From Acanthaster planci (lineage: Eukaryota; Echinodermata; Asteroidea; Valvatida; Acanthasteridae), in the NCBI RefSeq assembly GCF_001949145.1, contig NW_019091382.1:974500-1038499 (forward strand): a stretch of DNA of 64,000 bases. The letters run 5' to 3'. Positions within the stretch are counted from its first letter, which is position 1; each line of letters starts with the position of its first letter. The notes under the pieces were generated by a model, which worked only from the letters and a program-made list of their open reading frames with translations, was not told the origin of the DNA and searched no databases. The position numbers were made by a program, and so were the translations under genes. Of this stretch, positions 25,101 to 32,300 are shown one piece after another.

Positions 25101-27281
25101 GAGGAATAGTTTGGAATATTTTCCTTGCTTTGTGAAACCTTTTGAAGACCTCCACTGTAGAGAATGGTTGTGCTTGAGAACTTTTTCACAAGCTCAGTTT
25201 TTGCAAACTCGGTTTCGAAACACCGAGGATAGCAACTCCAGCATCTCAGGACAAGTAAACTTGCCAAAATTTCAAAACCTTCTACTTCGTTTGATGAACT
25301 TAGGTTCTTGTGGAGAGGCGGACACAGTGCGAGGACATGGACTGTGACCTGGTGGTGTGGACCAGCCAGCGATTGATCAGATGGGCACGCAGCATTGATC
25401 TCAAGGTGAGTAACCTACGACTAGAGACCCAGACTTCATGTTTTTATCAACTGAAAGTGTGGACAGTTTGGTACAGAATTGTCCTCGAGGAAAATGAAAA
25501 TGGCGTCATCGTTTACTGGGTATTCCCTATTCCGTATTTCAGGAGTACGCGGACAACCTTCTGGACAGCGGCGTGCACGGCGCTCTGATGGTGCTGGAGC
25601 CATCGTTCGACTCGGACGCCATGGCCAATGCTCTGGGCATTCCTTCCAGCAAGACCATCATCCGACGGCACTTGACCACTGAGCTCAACTCCATTCTTAT
25701 TCCTGCCAGGTAAGGCCAGCCGCTTGTCACAGAAGCAGTTCCGACTTGTAGCGTTGCTTGTAGTTTCTTGTGGGGAGTCGCATTACAGTCCTTAGTTCTT
25801 GTGCAGTGAGACCCTAACAAGGCTTTTTTTTTTAAATTGGAGCTTGTTCAAAGTTGTAATTCATTTGGTTTGATTTCTGATATGTCCGACCAGTTGCGAT
25901 CACAATCTCTTTGCTGTTTTTTGAGTAGTCACTCGTGTTGGTCACATAGGTCAAGATGTAAAAAAGTACTCCTCGGGTTAATGTGTAGAATACCTATCCT
26001 CTGTGGTTTGCCTTGCATCGTAACACTCAGAGCAACTCAAGACGTATTCAGCGGCGCCGGAGACAGTCGTCCCAGGAGGAGCAGCGGAGGGGGGACGCTG
26101 GGCCGGTCCTTCCAGAGATCCTACACCAGTCCCCACGACGAGAAGGCCCGATCCAAGCCAACGTTCCGGGTAGGTCTTCTAGCCGACCAAGTTTTTTATC
26201 GATCTTAGCTTTGACGTTGCCTCTGATTTGTCAGGCCTACCAGCTGTCTCCTTGCCCGAGATGAAACTTGAAGATGAAGCTGAGAGTTGTGAACGCCAGG
26301 AAGATTGCAAGTGCACTGATAAAATGTGACCCACTCGGTGAAAATGAGTCTTAAGTCACCAGCCACTTTGGAGTAAAAAGTCCTTTGGAATAATTTTGCG
26401 CAGTGTAAATCAATAAAAACCCACAGCATTCTTCACCATGGAGTATCCACTTTCATCAGGATGCCAAACTGAGTGATACATCAAAACAAAAAACTCACTT
26501 TCCTCTTACCAATGCAAATGAAAACTCAAAAAGTGGCTCCGGCAGCTTATGACTCATTTTCACAGAGTGGGTCACCAATGCAATATGGTGTCATGAACAT
26601 GTAAAATCCCTCATTATAAAAAAAAAATTGGCCATAGTGATTGCTGATGTGGTAGACCACCATGAGTGACATTGTGGGCATACATGCCTCTGATTTGTCA
26701 AAAATCAGGGGATCAATTGGACCACCCAAAAAACTATGACATTCTCCACAGGCTTTTCAGGTGACCTTCAACGAAAATCATTCCTTTGTTGTTGCTTAAC
26801 CCTATGACTTGTGACTGGTCTTGTGACCGGTCTTGTGACAAGTCTTACGACTGGTCTTGTGACTGATCTTTTAACTGGTCTTCCGACTGTTCTTGTGGCT
26901 GGTCTTGTGACTGGTCTTGCAACTGGTCTTGTGACTGGTCTTGCAACTGGTCTTGTGACTGATCTTGTGACTGGTCTTGGGTCCAGGTTTTGTGACTGGG
27001 CTTGTGTCTGGTCTCTTGTAGCGGGTGATGCGACTGGTCTTGTGTCTAATCTTATTACTATTCATGTCTAGTCTGGTGACGGTCTTGAAGAGTCTGTCAC
27101 GCATAATTCGTCCCTCCTCCAACGAATTCCTTTTTTTTCCCTTCTCCCTCAGGGCTCCTTGGGCAGGGCCTTGGGCAGAAAGCTACGGCAGGAGATCGGC
27201 TACTCGTCCAGCTTCAGCGGCGTGCCGGAGCAGGTCCGCGCCAGGTCACGTAGTCAAGAGCTGGAGAGCACCATGGTCTGA
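7040..27281 (+). CDS. KAZN: Kazrin, complete gene model (14 coding exons)
   Basis: Spliced gene: 7040-7100, 17439-17677, 18760-18859, 19111-19320, 20206-20513, 21163-21391, 21983-22198, 22581-22777, 23264-23376, 24594-24828, 25304-25405, 25543-25709, 26031-26169, 27153-27281. All junctions keep phase and the sum is 815 codons including TGA, giving about 814 residues against roughly 775 for the long human isoform. Order: a short N-terminus, coiled coil (about 60-120 and 135-330), a low-complexity linker with a [11 protein letters not shown] stretch (about 380-455), then three SAM domains (about 477-553, 562-636, 648-724) and a serine/arginine-rich tail. The motifs [20 protein letters not shown] and [20 protein letters not shown] match kazrin rather than liprin-beta. 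Vertebrate kazrin is a scaffold linked to periplakin, desmosome/adherens proteins, dynactin and endosomal traffic. It acts in the cytoplasm with no enzymatic activity; this role is family knowledge. The first exon is the least certain part. Confidence 0.93.
7648..7724. mobile_element. 77-bp perfect foldback hairpin with 9-bp target duplication, copy 1
   Basis: Two perfectly complementary 35-bp arms (7648-7682 and 7690-7724) surround a 7-base loop. The arms begin TAGACCCG and end CGGGTCTA. The unit is bracketed by the exact 9-bp direct repeat TTTTAACAC (7639-7647 and 7725-7733), which marks it as an insertion. A second hairpin of nearly the same size and design is at 59187-59264. There is no coding space; mobilisation in trans is inferred. 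If transcribed in the kazrin intron it would form a precursor-like stem. Confidence 0.8.
8400..8740 (+). mobile_element. hAT-like non-autonomous element, copy 2 (3' truncated)
   Basis: Starts TAGGGCTGAGTCAATTCG and follows copy 1 through landmarks such as GCTTCTCACCTCTAGGAG, TATCTCCAGCCACGATTT and CTCCATAGTGCAATTTTTC. Similarity is lost near 8740, before the 3' terminus, so no target duplication can be defined. The break is probably a deletion. Confidence 0.65.
9097..9174 (-). pseudogene. tRNA-like pseudogene (possible tRNA-derived SINE head)
   Basis: On the minus strand the 78 bases carry an A box (TAGCTCAGTTGGT) and a B box (GGTTCAAACCC). The acceptor stem pairs fully (GGCTGGA with TCCAGTC, one G-T). 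The D stem GCTC/GAGC is intact, but the D loop is long (14 bases, containing TACATGTA). The anticodon stem is poorly paired and the T stem has two mismatches. This decay argues against a functional tRNA. No poly-T terminator is obvious. A tRNA-derived SINE fragment is equally possible. Confidence 0.6.
12776..13027. mobile_element. GGGTAATTCC miniature inverted-repeat element, copy 1
   Basis: The 252-bp unit has inverted termini starting GGGTAATTCCAGAAATTAGG at 12776 and mirrored at 13027. The similarity continues inward through GTGACATTTTTGTGTCCCTG, giving arms near 55 bp. The flanks repeat TTTT on both sides, consistent with a 4-bp duplication. Related copies are at 44693 and 53249. It has no coding capacity. 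The superfamily is not assigned. Confidence 0.75.
13561..14056 (+). mobile_element. hAT-like non-autonomous element, copy 3
   Basis: A 496-bp unit homologous to 760-1247 begins TAGGGCTGAGTCAATTC and ends near GGCAACTCCTT. The flanks CATTACTC (13553-13560) and TATTACTC (14057-14064) match at 7 of 8 positions, a slightly decayed 8-bp duplication. The interior is rich in ATTCAAATATTCG-like palindromes. No transposase frame is present. Confidence 0.72.
14446..14473. repeat. Short perfect hairpin, 13-bp arms
   Basis: TTAGGGAGACATT is followed after two bases by its exact complement. The motif ATGTCTCCC recurs about 30 bases downstream. No function is evident. Confidence 0.6.
15325..15520. mobile_element. 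pogo-like miniature element with internal minisatellite
   Basis: Starts CAGTTGAATCTTG and ends with the inverted GAGGTTCAACTG. TA precedes the left end; the right flank is TT, so one TA may have decayed. CAGTTGAACCTCG-type termini with TA duplication are typical of pogo/Tigger-like elements. The centre (about 15393-15473) is a roughly 30-bp tandem array of TACATGTA runs separated by TTTACATC. A related copy without the array is at 35750-35925. Confidence 0.6.
15393..15473. repeat. 30-bp TACATGTA minisatellite, about 2.7 units
   Basis: Each unit is a run of alternating ACATGT followed by TTTACATC. The units are almost identical, suggesting recent expansion. The array sits inside the pogo-like element above. 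Confidence 0.75.
17439..17677 (+). CDS. KAZN: Kazrin coding exon 2
   Basis: The acceptor CCCTCTGTTCGCCCACAG and donor GTAGGA bound 239 bases. The product includes [17 protein letters not shown] and [20 protein letters not shown]. The final part lines up with the MEDNKQL segment at the start of the human long isoform. High GC and strong third-position G/C contrast with the AT-rich flanks. Confidence 0.88.
18760..18859 (+). CDS. KAZN: Kazrin coding exon 3
   Basis: 100 bases giving [20 protein letters not shown] and a Ser/Asp/Gly-rich end. It aligns with AELTATNRRLAELSGG of human kazrin. Donor GTAAGC after AACTCAG. The acceptor chosen (ATGGATAAG) is the only nearby AG that keeps phase; an AG six bases later would introduce an immediate stop. 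The polypyrimidine tract is weak, so the left edge is tentative. Confidence 0.75.
19111..19320 (+). CDS. KAZN: Kazrin coding exon 4 (coiled coil)
   Basis: Acceptor TTTGCCACAG, donor GTACGG. Heptad-like residues run through [20 protein letters not shown] and [20 protein letters not shown]. The latter matches human TELRVQLAQKEQELARAKEA closely. Confidence 0.95.
20206..20513 (+). CDS. KAZN: Kazrin coding exon 5 (coiled coil)
   Basis: Acceptor CTCCCTTCCAG, donor GTAGAG, 308 bases. It encodes [18 protein letters not shown] and [15 protein letters not shown], followed by a highly charged helix ending MEQEIDK. This is the best conserved part of the coiled coil relative to vertebrate kazrin. Confidence 0.96.
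20537..20990. repeat. Degenerate GAGTACTC array with internal 22-bp hairpin
   Basis: Irregular units of about 30-40 bp contain variants of GAGTACTCAACAAGAGTGTTG and begin about 25 bases after the exon 5 donor. Inside it, 20871-20892 and 20899-20920 are exact complements (22-bp arms, 6-base loop). The array is wholly intronic. Confidence 0.7.
21163..21391 (+). CDS. KAZN: Kazrin coding exon 6 (linker)
   Basis: Acceptor TTTTCTCTTTCGCAG, donor GTACCG. It opens [19 protein letters not shown] and continues as a Ser/Thr/Pro-rich disordered linker between coiled coil and SAM region. Frame and phase fit both neighbours; sequence conservation is low, as expected for this part. Confidence 0.88.
21580..21905 (+). 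repeat. GTCACAAG composite repeat, copy 1 (24-bp minisatellite plus core)
   Basis: Eight near-identical 24-bp units of CCAAGGCCAGTCACAAGGCC type (about 21588-21770) are followed by a core, TGCTTTTGTCACAGCTCATT and ATAGCTTGTGAATTGGC, and a tail GGACTTGTGGTGGGCTCGAA. The core recurs at 32180, 38490 and 61230 in the same orientation. Because 24 is a multiple of three, open frames run through the array on both strands; they are not genes. Confidence 0.8.
21983..22198 (+). CDS. KAZN: Kazrin coding exon 7 (lysine-rich linker)
   Basis: Acceptor TCTCGTTGCAG, donor GTGAGG. It contains [20 protein letters not shown] and [16 protein letters not shown], matching in position the human basic stretch followed by ISRVFARGKQRKSLDPGLFD. 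The basic cluster could bind acidic lipid or act in nuclear import; that is inference. Confidence 0.92.
22581..22777 (+). CDS. KAZN: Kazrin coding exon 8 (SAM domain 1, first part)
   Basis: Acceptor TTTATTTTCTGCAG, donor [26 protein letters not shown] and [20 protein letters not shown] correspond to human RTTPMSHWKAGTVQAWLEVV and following residues. The exon ends at the conserved IKSGK. Confidence 0.96.
23264..23376 (+). CDS. KAZN: Kazrin coding exon 9 (SAM domain 1, second part)
   Basis: Acceptor TAATCTGTTGCAG, donor [26 protein letters not shown] and [15 protein letters not shown] match human VLLSLSDEDLQLGLG and HRRKLRLAIEDYRD. The exon ends with two bases of an Ile codon completed at 24594. 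Confidence 0.96.
24305..24510 (+). repeat. GACTTGTGATGGACTTACAG minisatellite (array-only relative of composite repeat)
   Basis: About nine units of 20-21 bp end in GGACTCGAATACAACA, the same tail as in the composite repeats at 21.9 and 32.3 kb. The conserved core is missing here. Open frames across the array on the minus strand are repeat artefacts. Confidence 0.75.
24594..24828 (+). CDS. KAZN: Kazrin coding exon 10 (SAM domain 2)
   Basis: Acceptor TTTCATTTTACATAG, donor [42 protein letters not shown] and [14 protein letters not shown] match human LDHHWVAKAWLNDIGLSQYS and following residues nearly one for one. Confidence 0.97.
25304..25405 (+). CDS. KAZN: Kazrin coding exon 11 (SAM 3, start)
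   Basis: Acceptor near TGAACTTAG, donor GTGAGT, 34 complete codons. [20 protein letters not shown] and [12 protein letters not shown] match human QERRARCETQNIDPVVWTNQ and RVLKWVRDIDLK. Confidence 0.95.
25543..25709 (+). CDS. KAZN: Kazrin coding exon 12 (SAM domain 3)
   Basis: Acceptor CCGTATTTCAG, donor [26 protein letters not shown] and [18 protein letters not shown] align closely with human EYADNLTNSGVHGAVLVLEP and LGIPSGKHILRRHLAEEM. Confidence 0.97.
26031..26169 (+). CDS. KAZN: Kazrin coding exon 13 (tail)
   Basis: Acceptor CGTAACACTCAG, donor GTAGGT. The chosen frame reads [18 protein letters not shown] and ends PTFR, keeping phase with both neighbours. An alternative AG two bases downstream opens an arginine-rich frame that breaks phase. 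Conservation with vertebrate tails is weak. Confidence 0.8.
26805..27060. repeat. TGACTGGTCTTG minisatellite
   Basis: Units of 10-20 bp built on GACTGGTCTTGTGACTGG run for about 250 bp in the last kazrin intron. The orientation is opposite to the 21.6 kb array (CTTGTGAC against GTCACAAG). The VTGL-rich open frame here is a by-product. Confidence 0.75.
27153..27281 (+). CDS. KAZN: Kazrin coding exon 14 (terminal)
   Basis: A long pyrimidine tract and CAG precede 43 codons that start [20 protein letters not shown] and stop at TGA 27279-27281. The human tail has KIGRGFSS in the comparable place. A candidate polyadenylation signal AATAAA begins nine bases after the stop. Confidence 0.88.
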   Translation, partial: GSLGRALGRKLRQEIGYSSSFSGVPEQVRARSRSQELESTMV

Positions 27282-27289
27282 GAAAAACA

Positions 27290-27295
27290 AATAAA
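27290..27295 (+). promoter_or_regulatory. Candidate polyadenylation signal of kazrin
   Basis: AATAAA lies nine bases past the kazrin stop codon. Use of this site would give a very short 3' UTR, so a later site cannot be excluded. Confidence 0.4.
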
Positions 27296-27799
27296 TGGAC
27301 TCGTAAGCCGCGTCTGATGAGTTATGGCTGTGACTGTGAGTAACACATGCATTTGTGGGCGGTGGCGCCAGCCGCTAGCCAGTGACACCCATAGAACGTG
27401 CATTTCGTAGCCATAGCCGTAACACTGGGACAAAGCCTAAGCATACCTCAGTATTCCTGAAGACGTTGAGTTCATTACTTACCTACTTGTCATATTCAAG
27501 CAACCGTATTTTTTTCTTCCGAAGTCATATTTTGCCATGGAATTTATTTCTTCAAAAGTAGACAATGAGGCAGGTTTGGTGAATCCAGCGTGTACAAAAA
27601 GGGTGTGTCTGGCGTTCACAAACGGTCCGGGGGGATCCAAAAAGAGGCGAACCCAATCACTTGAGCGGGGCGTAATTTTCATGATGAGTTTTGCCCCCGA
27701 ATTTATCAACGAACCAATTGAGAACTAAATGAGCGAAAAGTTGACTCCTTTAAAAAATATCCAAAGATTAGGGGTTGGGGTGTGCAGGGCATTCCCCCT

Positions 27800-28513
27800 T
27801 CAAGATTTGCTACTGTCAAGAACTTCATATTTCTTCTCTTGTGCTTTCCTTTGCTTGTACTTAAACTCTTTTTTTTTCCTAACTCCTATCGCATGATTTG
27901 TGCTGTTGCCAAGACGAGTTTCCATCTTCAAACCAAGTATACTATTATATAACTTGTTCCCTTTGATTGGGGTACAGTGGACGCCATAAAATGCACACAC
28001 CCACATCCATACCAATGTTCTGGTTGAGTACATTTTATCAAGGACGAGTCCTTTACCATGAGTATGTGATATTTTTCCATGCGAGTATGAGTACCTATGC
28101 ATTTTCTTGAGTATGAGTCAAAAAAGTACGAGTTTGAGTTTTAAAACACTTCTGCATGCTTACTTCTTTTTTTCCCTGCTTGCCATGTGCACTCCTGCCT
28201 TCAGAGAGTGGAGGCTTGCCAGAGCGTTGTTTTACTTGAAACTTGCGGCTGTAACGTTTCGCTGAAGACATGCTTTGCTGCCAAAGCACACTGCCACTGG
28301 GCTTAGGATTTGAAGGGATCAGTTTGAAGGATCGCTGAGCAAGTCTTTCTGGTCGTGCCAGTTGTGAGACCAAACAATTCTTTCAAAAAAGAGTCTGTAT
28401 GTTTGTAATTCTCATGATTGGCAGTATCTGGTTATTTGAGTAACTAACTGTGGTAAGGTTGAGTTCATTGAGTAAGACTTTGCCTGATTTGTTTTATGTA
28501 TTCCACTTTTCTC
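27800..28513 (-). CDS. Candidate terminal exons of an unrecognised basic protein
   Basis: On the minus strand 28334-28164 is open (57 codons, phase 0 to 0) and reads like protein, with SSAKRYSRKFQVKQRSGKPP and HGKQGKK, followed by the donor GTAAGC. 27925-27800 follows an AG and reads METRLGNSTNHAIG, then a lysine-rich end KKKEFKYKQRKAQEKKYEV, and stops at TGA. 28513-28449 has a strong acceptor (TTTCTTCCTCCCCAG) and the donor-like GTTAGT, but its phase does not join the next segment. I do not recognise the protein. It may be a real small gene convergent with kazrin, a pseudogene, or chance. Confidence 0.3.
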
Positions 28514-29689
28514 CTGGGGAGGAAGAAATGAACCGTGGTGTCCAGTTTCAGAGCTGCCCAGATTCAAATGTCGATGGTGCAAGCACGGCTGTGTGTTAAA
28601 TTGACAGGACGGCTTCTCAAAAGTCGCACCATTCCGAACTTTCCATAGACCTCTCACAATGCTGCTTTATATGTCTTGTTTCCTGTACACCCCTTGCAGC
28701 TTCACATATTGATGAAGGGGAACAGACTATTTTTCCTTCCAGCCTCAGTGTGGTTACATTGGTTTGAATGATAGAAAAGCAAGATGGCTGCCCCCATGAT
28801 AAATGGACATTGCACATCTGTGACTGGCTCCTACAAAATGAATCTTGGGGCTATTCTTTCCCCCAGTAATTTGTCTCGGCTCACATTAGAAAGAGCAACG
28901 TGAGCTCTCTGTTTGGTATCCAGACAAAAAGTTGACATTTTGAGGGTGAAAAATGTCGAGGGTTCTATCGATATCCATTATGCCAGATTCTTTTCGAAGG
29001 CCTTTAACTTGAAGCTGTTTTGGCAACTTTGGACTCACTTTGTTAGGTTGGGTCATCGACATATTACATGCTTCAATGGTCCGGTGATCATTTTGCAACT
29101 GGTACTTTCCATGCATGGCTTAATTCACGTACTGTTTGATCTAAGCTCTACGTCTTGTCAAATTGAAGTAAATAACATAGGCTGTTCGTTCGGAAAGTTA
29201 CATGTCTCTTTTAAGGACTGCTGGTAAGTCTATTGCATATCACTAAGCATTCATTGACGGGCTTCCTTTAACAAAAATTCCGACATCTTGTGACTGTCTG
29301 TGCTGATGTAAGTCGCAACATCTTAAGATGTTGTGCAATTCCCGCTTGTCATTTCATCCACAATGCTTTCATTTTTTTTTTTAACGTGACCATTGTACGT
29401 TACTGTTAAGAACAATATATATGCATGCTTACATGTTTCCATGCTGTGCAGTATCTAAACTACACGTGTCATGCGCGTTGAGCGTCAACGCACATGTGGT
29501 ATGGAGTGCTTTTATTGAAATACTTTTGGTGGAAAATTCAAATCATAATCATAATTAGGGCATTTTAGGGTGTACTGTGTCGTGTGACTCTACCGAGGGT
29601 TGGGTCATGCTGTGTCCAATCACCCCCCCCCAAATTTTGGATGTTTAAACCCCACCCACCCCTCTAATCTGTGGCATGTTTGGATTCTG

Positions 29690-29960
29690 TTTGATTTTAA
29701 TAATAAGAATTATAATAATAATAATGATGATTTATAGAGCGCACAGATCCACCAAGGTGCTCAAGGCGTTAGCGCAAAGAAATTAATGAAATGCCTCATT
29801 GAAGAGAGGAGTCTTCAGATCCTTCTGAAACTTCAGGAGAGAAGGGGAAGATCGTAACCATGGCGGTAGATTGTTCCAAAGACAAGGTGCAGCACATGAA
29901 TACAGAGCGATCTCCCCATGAATGAAATGACCTGGGTTCCCGAAGAAGTTTACTGGATCG
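29690..29960. repeat. Probable retroelement-derived fragment
   Basis: It starts at an ATAATAATAATGATGATTT microsatellite followed by TATAGAGCGCACAGATCC and GTGCTCAAGGCG. Later sequence such as GAGTCTTCAGATCCTTCTGA follows. I remember similar blocks as common dispersed repeats in marine invertebrate genomes. That memory is general and no family is assigned. Confidence 0.4.
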
Positions 29961-32094
29961 AAGTCTACGTTTTACACCAGTATCGACGAATTTGGTCCAA
30001 AGTTTTGGGCGATTTGGTCAACTGAAGAAACGATGGCCGTACCCACTCTGGCCAAAATTCAAATGAAGGAAAATGAAAAAAAAAAACCTTTTCACAACAC
30101 AAAAACTGTTGGCCACTCGGGGCTAAAACCAAACAGGAAAATTAGTGCTATTCAGCCACAGTAACCCGTAACCAAATTTGAACCGAGCCGAAGGGGATGA
30201 AGTTGAACTCGTCCGGTGATGTGACATAGAATGACCCAGTTACCAGCCGAAAAGATTAGCCAGACTTCTTAATTGTGTAAAGAGCACCGATTTAGAGAAC
30301 TACTGAGAACCGGGTTACAGCGTGTCTGTCTTCCAACACCAAATTGTAAATAGCCTAATAAGGAAATTGGGTACCACCGATTTCAAGGGCGGGAAGTATA
30401 TTGTGACTCCAGAATGATAGATAAATGCAGAAAAAAAATTAATCCAAAGTAAGCTCATTGGTCTTCAGTGATAAAAATTTATTATCCTAGAGAATCAAGA
30501 TGCAAGGAATATTGATTTGTATATGACGATATAAATGACAGTGTATGATGTTAAATGTGCATGTAAAATAATTCAGCATCAGGAGTAAGTCTTTTAACAT
30601 AAAACTGCCGCACTGTTGAAAGCTTAACAGTTTGATGAAGTCCCCGCTGAGACGGAAAACTCCAGGTTGCGGGAGGGGTTTGTTCACAAGGAAATGCCCT
30701 GCGTCTCAACAAACCAGCTAAAATTCCTCCAATTCATTTGCAGATTATGAGATGTTGTTTTTACCCATTTGCATCGTTGATGCTGATTGGCCGTACCCAT
30801 GGCAACCGTGCATGTTGTGCTTCGCTCTTTGAATGCATATGTTTTAGGATTATAGCCATTATTCTTGAGGCAATTTTAAATGCATGAAAATTTCAGGGCT
30901 AGAAAGGTCAGTCAATGCAGACACCATCTACGTGTTAAAAAAGCAAAGTTCAAACGTAAGTGATACATGTATTTATTTTTGAAGCACGTCACGTGTGACT
31001 TTAAGTGCAACTTTTTTACCTTGCAAAACTCACCTGAGTAATCTTACCAAAGTGTGTTATTGATTTTTATAAACGATTCAAGCATTCTTTGCCAAATCCC
31101 GTGTTATAATGCTTTCTCACAAAGTGACCAGGAACATTCCCGTCAATGTTTTGTTTAGTATAAACAAACTAATCTGTGAAACCATTACGTAGATGAGGTT
31201 ACTGAAAAGAAACCGTTTGAAATTGTTCTTGAAAAACCATTGTTTATACTCATCACTGATTTTCTTGATTTGTTTGAAGTGTCATTATACACTTACTTTG
31301 AGTCTTTCTTCTTTCACAAGACTTACTTCCTTACTTCTTTCATTTTCAGGTGAACTGGTGCCTATTATCTGTTTCTTGCTAAGAAATCTGTTAATTTCAG
31401 TTGCCAAAGTGTTCGGAGCATGCCGGCCTGTATCATTCGGCAATTTGTGCAGTAATACACATATTGCTGTTTTGGCTCATAGCACTTACATGTACATCAC
31501 TGTACATATACTTGGTACTGGTTCCTCCAAAATACCCCCTTTAGAGTTTCAACAATGAGCCCCCAGCTGGACCAAGAGAGGGCGCAATTTTCCTAGCAAC
31601 GGACGCTCCTTTGGCCTGAAGTAGCACTTCGCTGGTGCACAAACAACTCTGAAATGCATGCATTTAAGGGTGCTTCGTTATGAACAGCTGCTCTTTTCAA
31701 CCGATGAGGGGGTGCTTCGGCTTGAGGCAGATACATGTAGGCTTTTGAAGATCACATCCATGTAGGCACTCCCCAAATTCTAGAAGTCATTTTCCTGTTT
31801 CGCGGCAGTGGAAATCATTGAATTTAATACAGATTTAGCATTCTCTTCACATTCATGGCTCGTACCTCCACTGCCCAGTGATTTTAAGTTGTACCTGTAT
31901 TCATAACTTGAGGGGGAAAAAATGCATAACGTAGCTCCGTCACCTCAGTTAAAATGTGACAAAGTGGAAGATCAGGTAAAACACATCTGTCATTCTTAGA
32001 TGTGCCATTGGCCAGTGAAATGATTTTAAATGTTGATAAACCAGTCGTTCTGATCCATGTATAGAGATTACACTCAGTTATTTTGAACAGCTCC

Positions 32095-32300
32095 TGAGAG
32101 AGCACCGTCACCAGCGTTTTACGCGAGACCATCACAAGTCCGTTCACAAGTGCAGTCACAGGTAAAAACAGGGTGAGCAATGGCAAGTGAGTGCTTTTGT
32201 CACAGCTCATTTAAATAGCTCGTGAATTGGCTAATTAAAAACAGTGAATGACGTGAGGGACTCGCAAGGACTTGTGATGGACTCAAATACAACACCGACC
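32095..32300 (+). repeat. GTCACAAG composite repeat, copy 2
   Basis: A short remnant of the array (GTTCACAAGTGCAGTCACAG) is followed by the shared core GTGCTTTTGTCACAGCTCAT and AGCTCGTGAATTGGC, then the tail GGACTTGTGATGGACTCAAA. The order and orientation match copy 1. Confidence 0.75.

Larger units (their letters stand above)
17678..27152 (+). other. Kazrin introns 2-13, content summary
   Basis: The twelve introns between 17678 and 27152 range from about 130 bp (25406-25542) to over 1.2 kb. Repeats include a degenerate GAGTACTCAACA array with a 22-bp-arm hairpin (20537-20990), a 24-bp minisatellite joined to a dispersed core (21580-21905), a GGACTTGTGATGGACTTACA array (24305-24495) preceded by a SINE-like B box at about 24203-24214, and a TGACTGGTCTTG array (26805-27060). 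No other coding exon was supported inside them. Confidence 0.7.

Noticed and set aside
26811-27122. VTGL-rich open frame and its antisense
   Set aside because: The sequence is a TGACTGGTCTTG minisatellite; no start context, splice pairing or domain.
17439-27281. Liprin-beta as identity of the SAM-domain gene
   Set aside because: SAM content is similar, but the coiled-coil segment [11 protein letters not shown]...RDFIRNYEQ and the SAM 2 and 3 sequences match kazrin much better.
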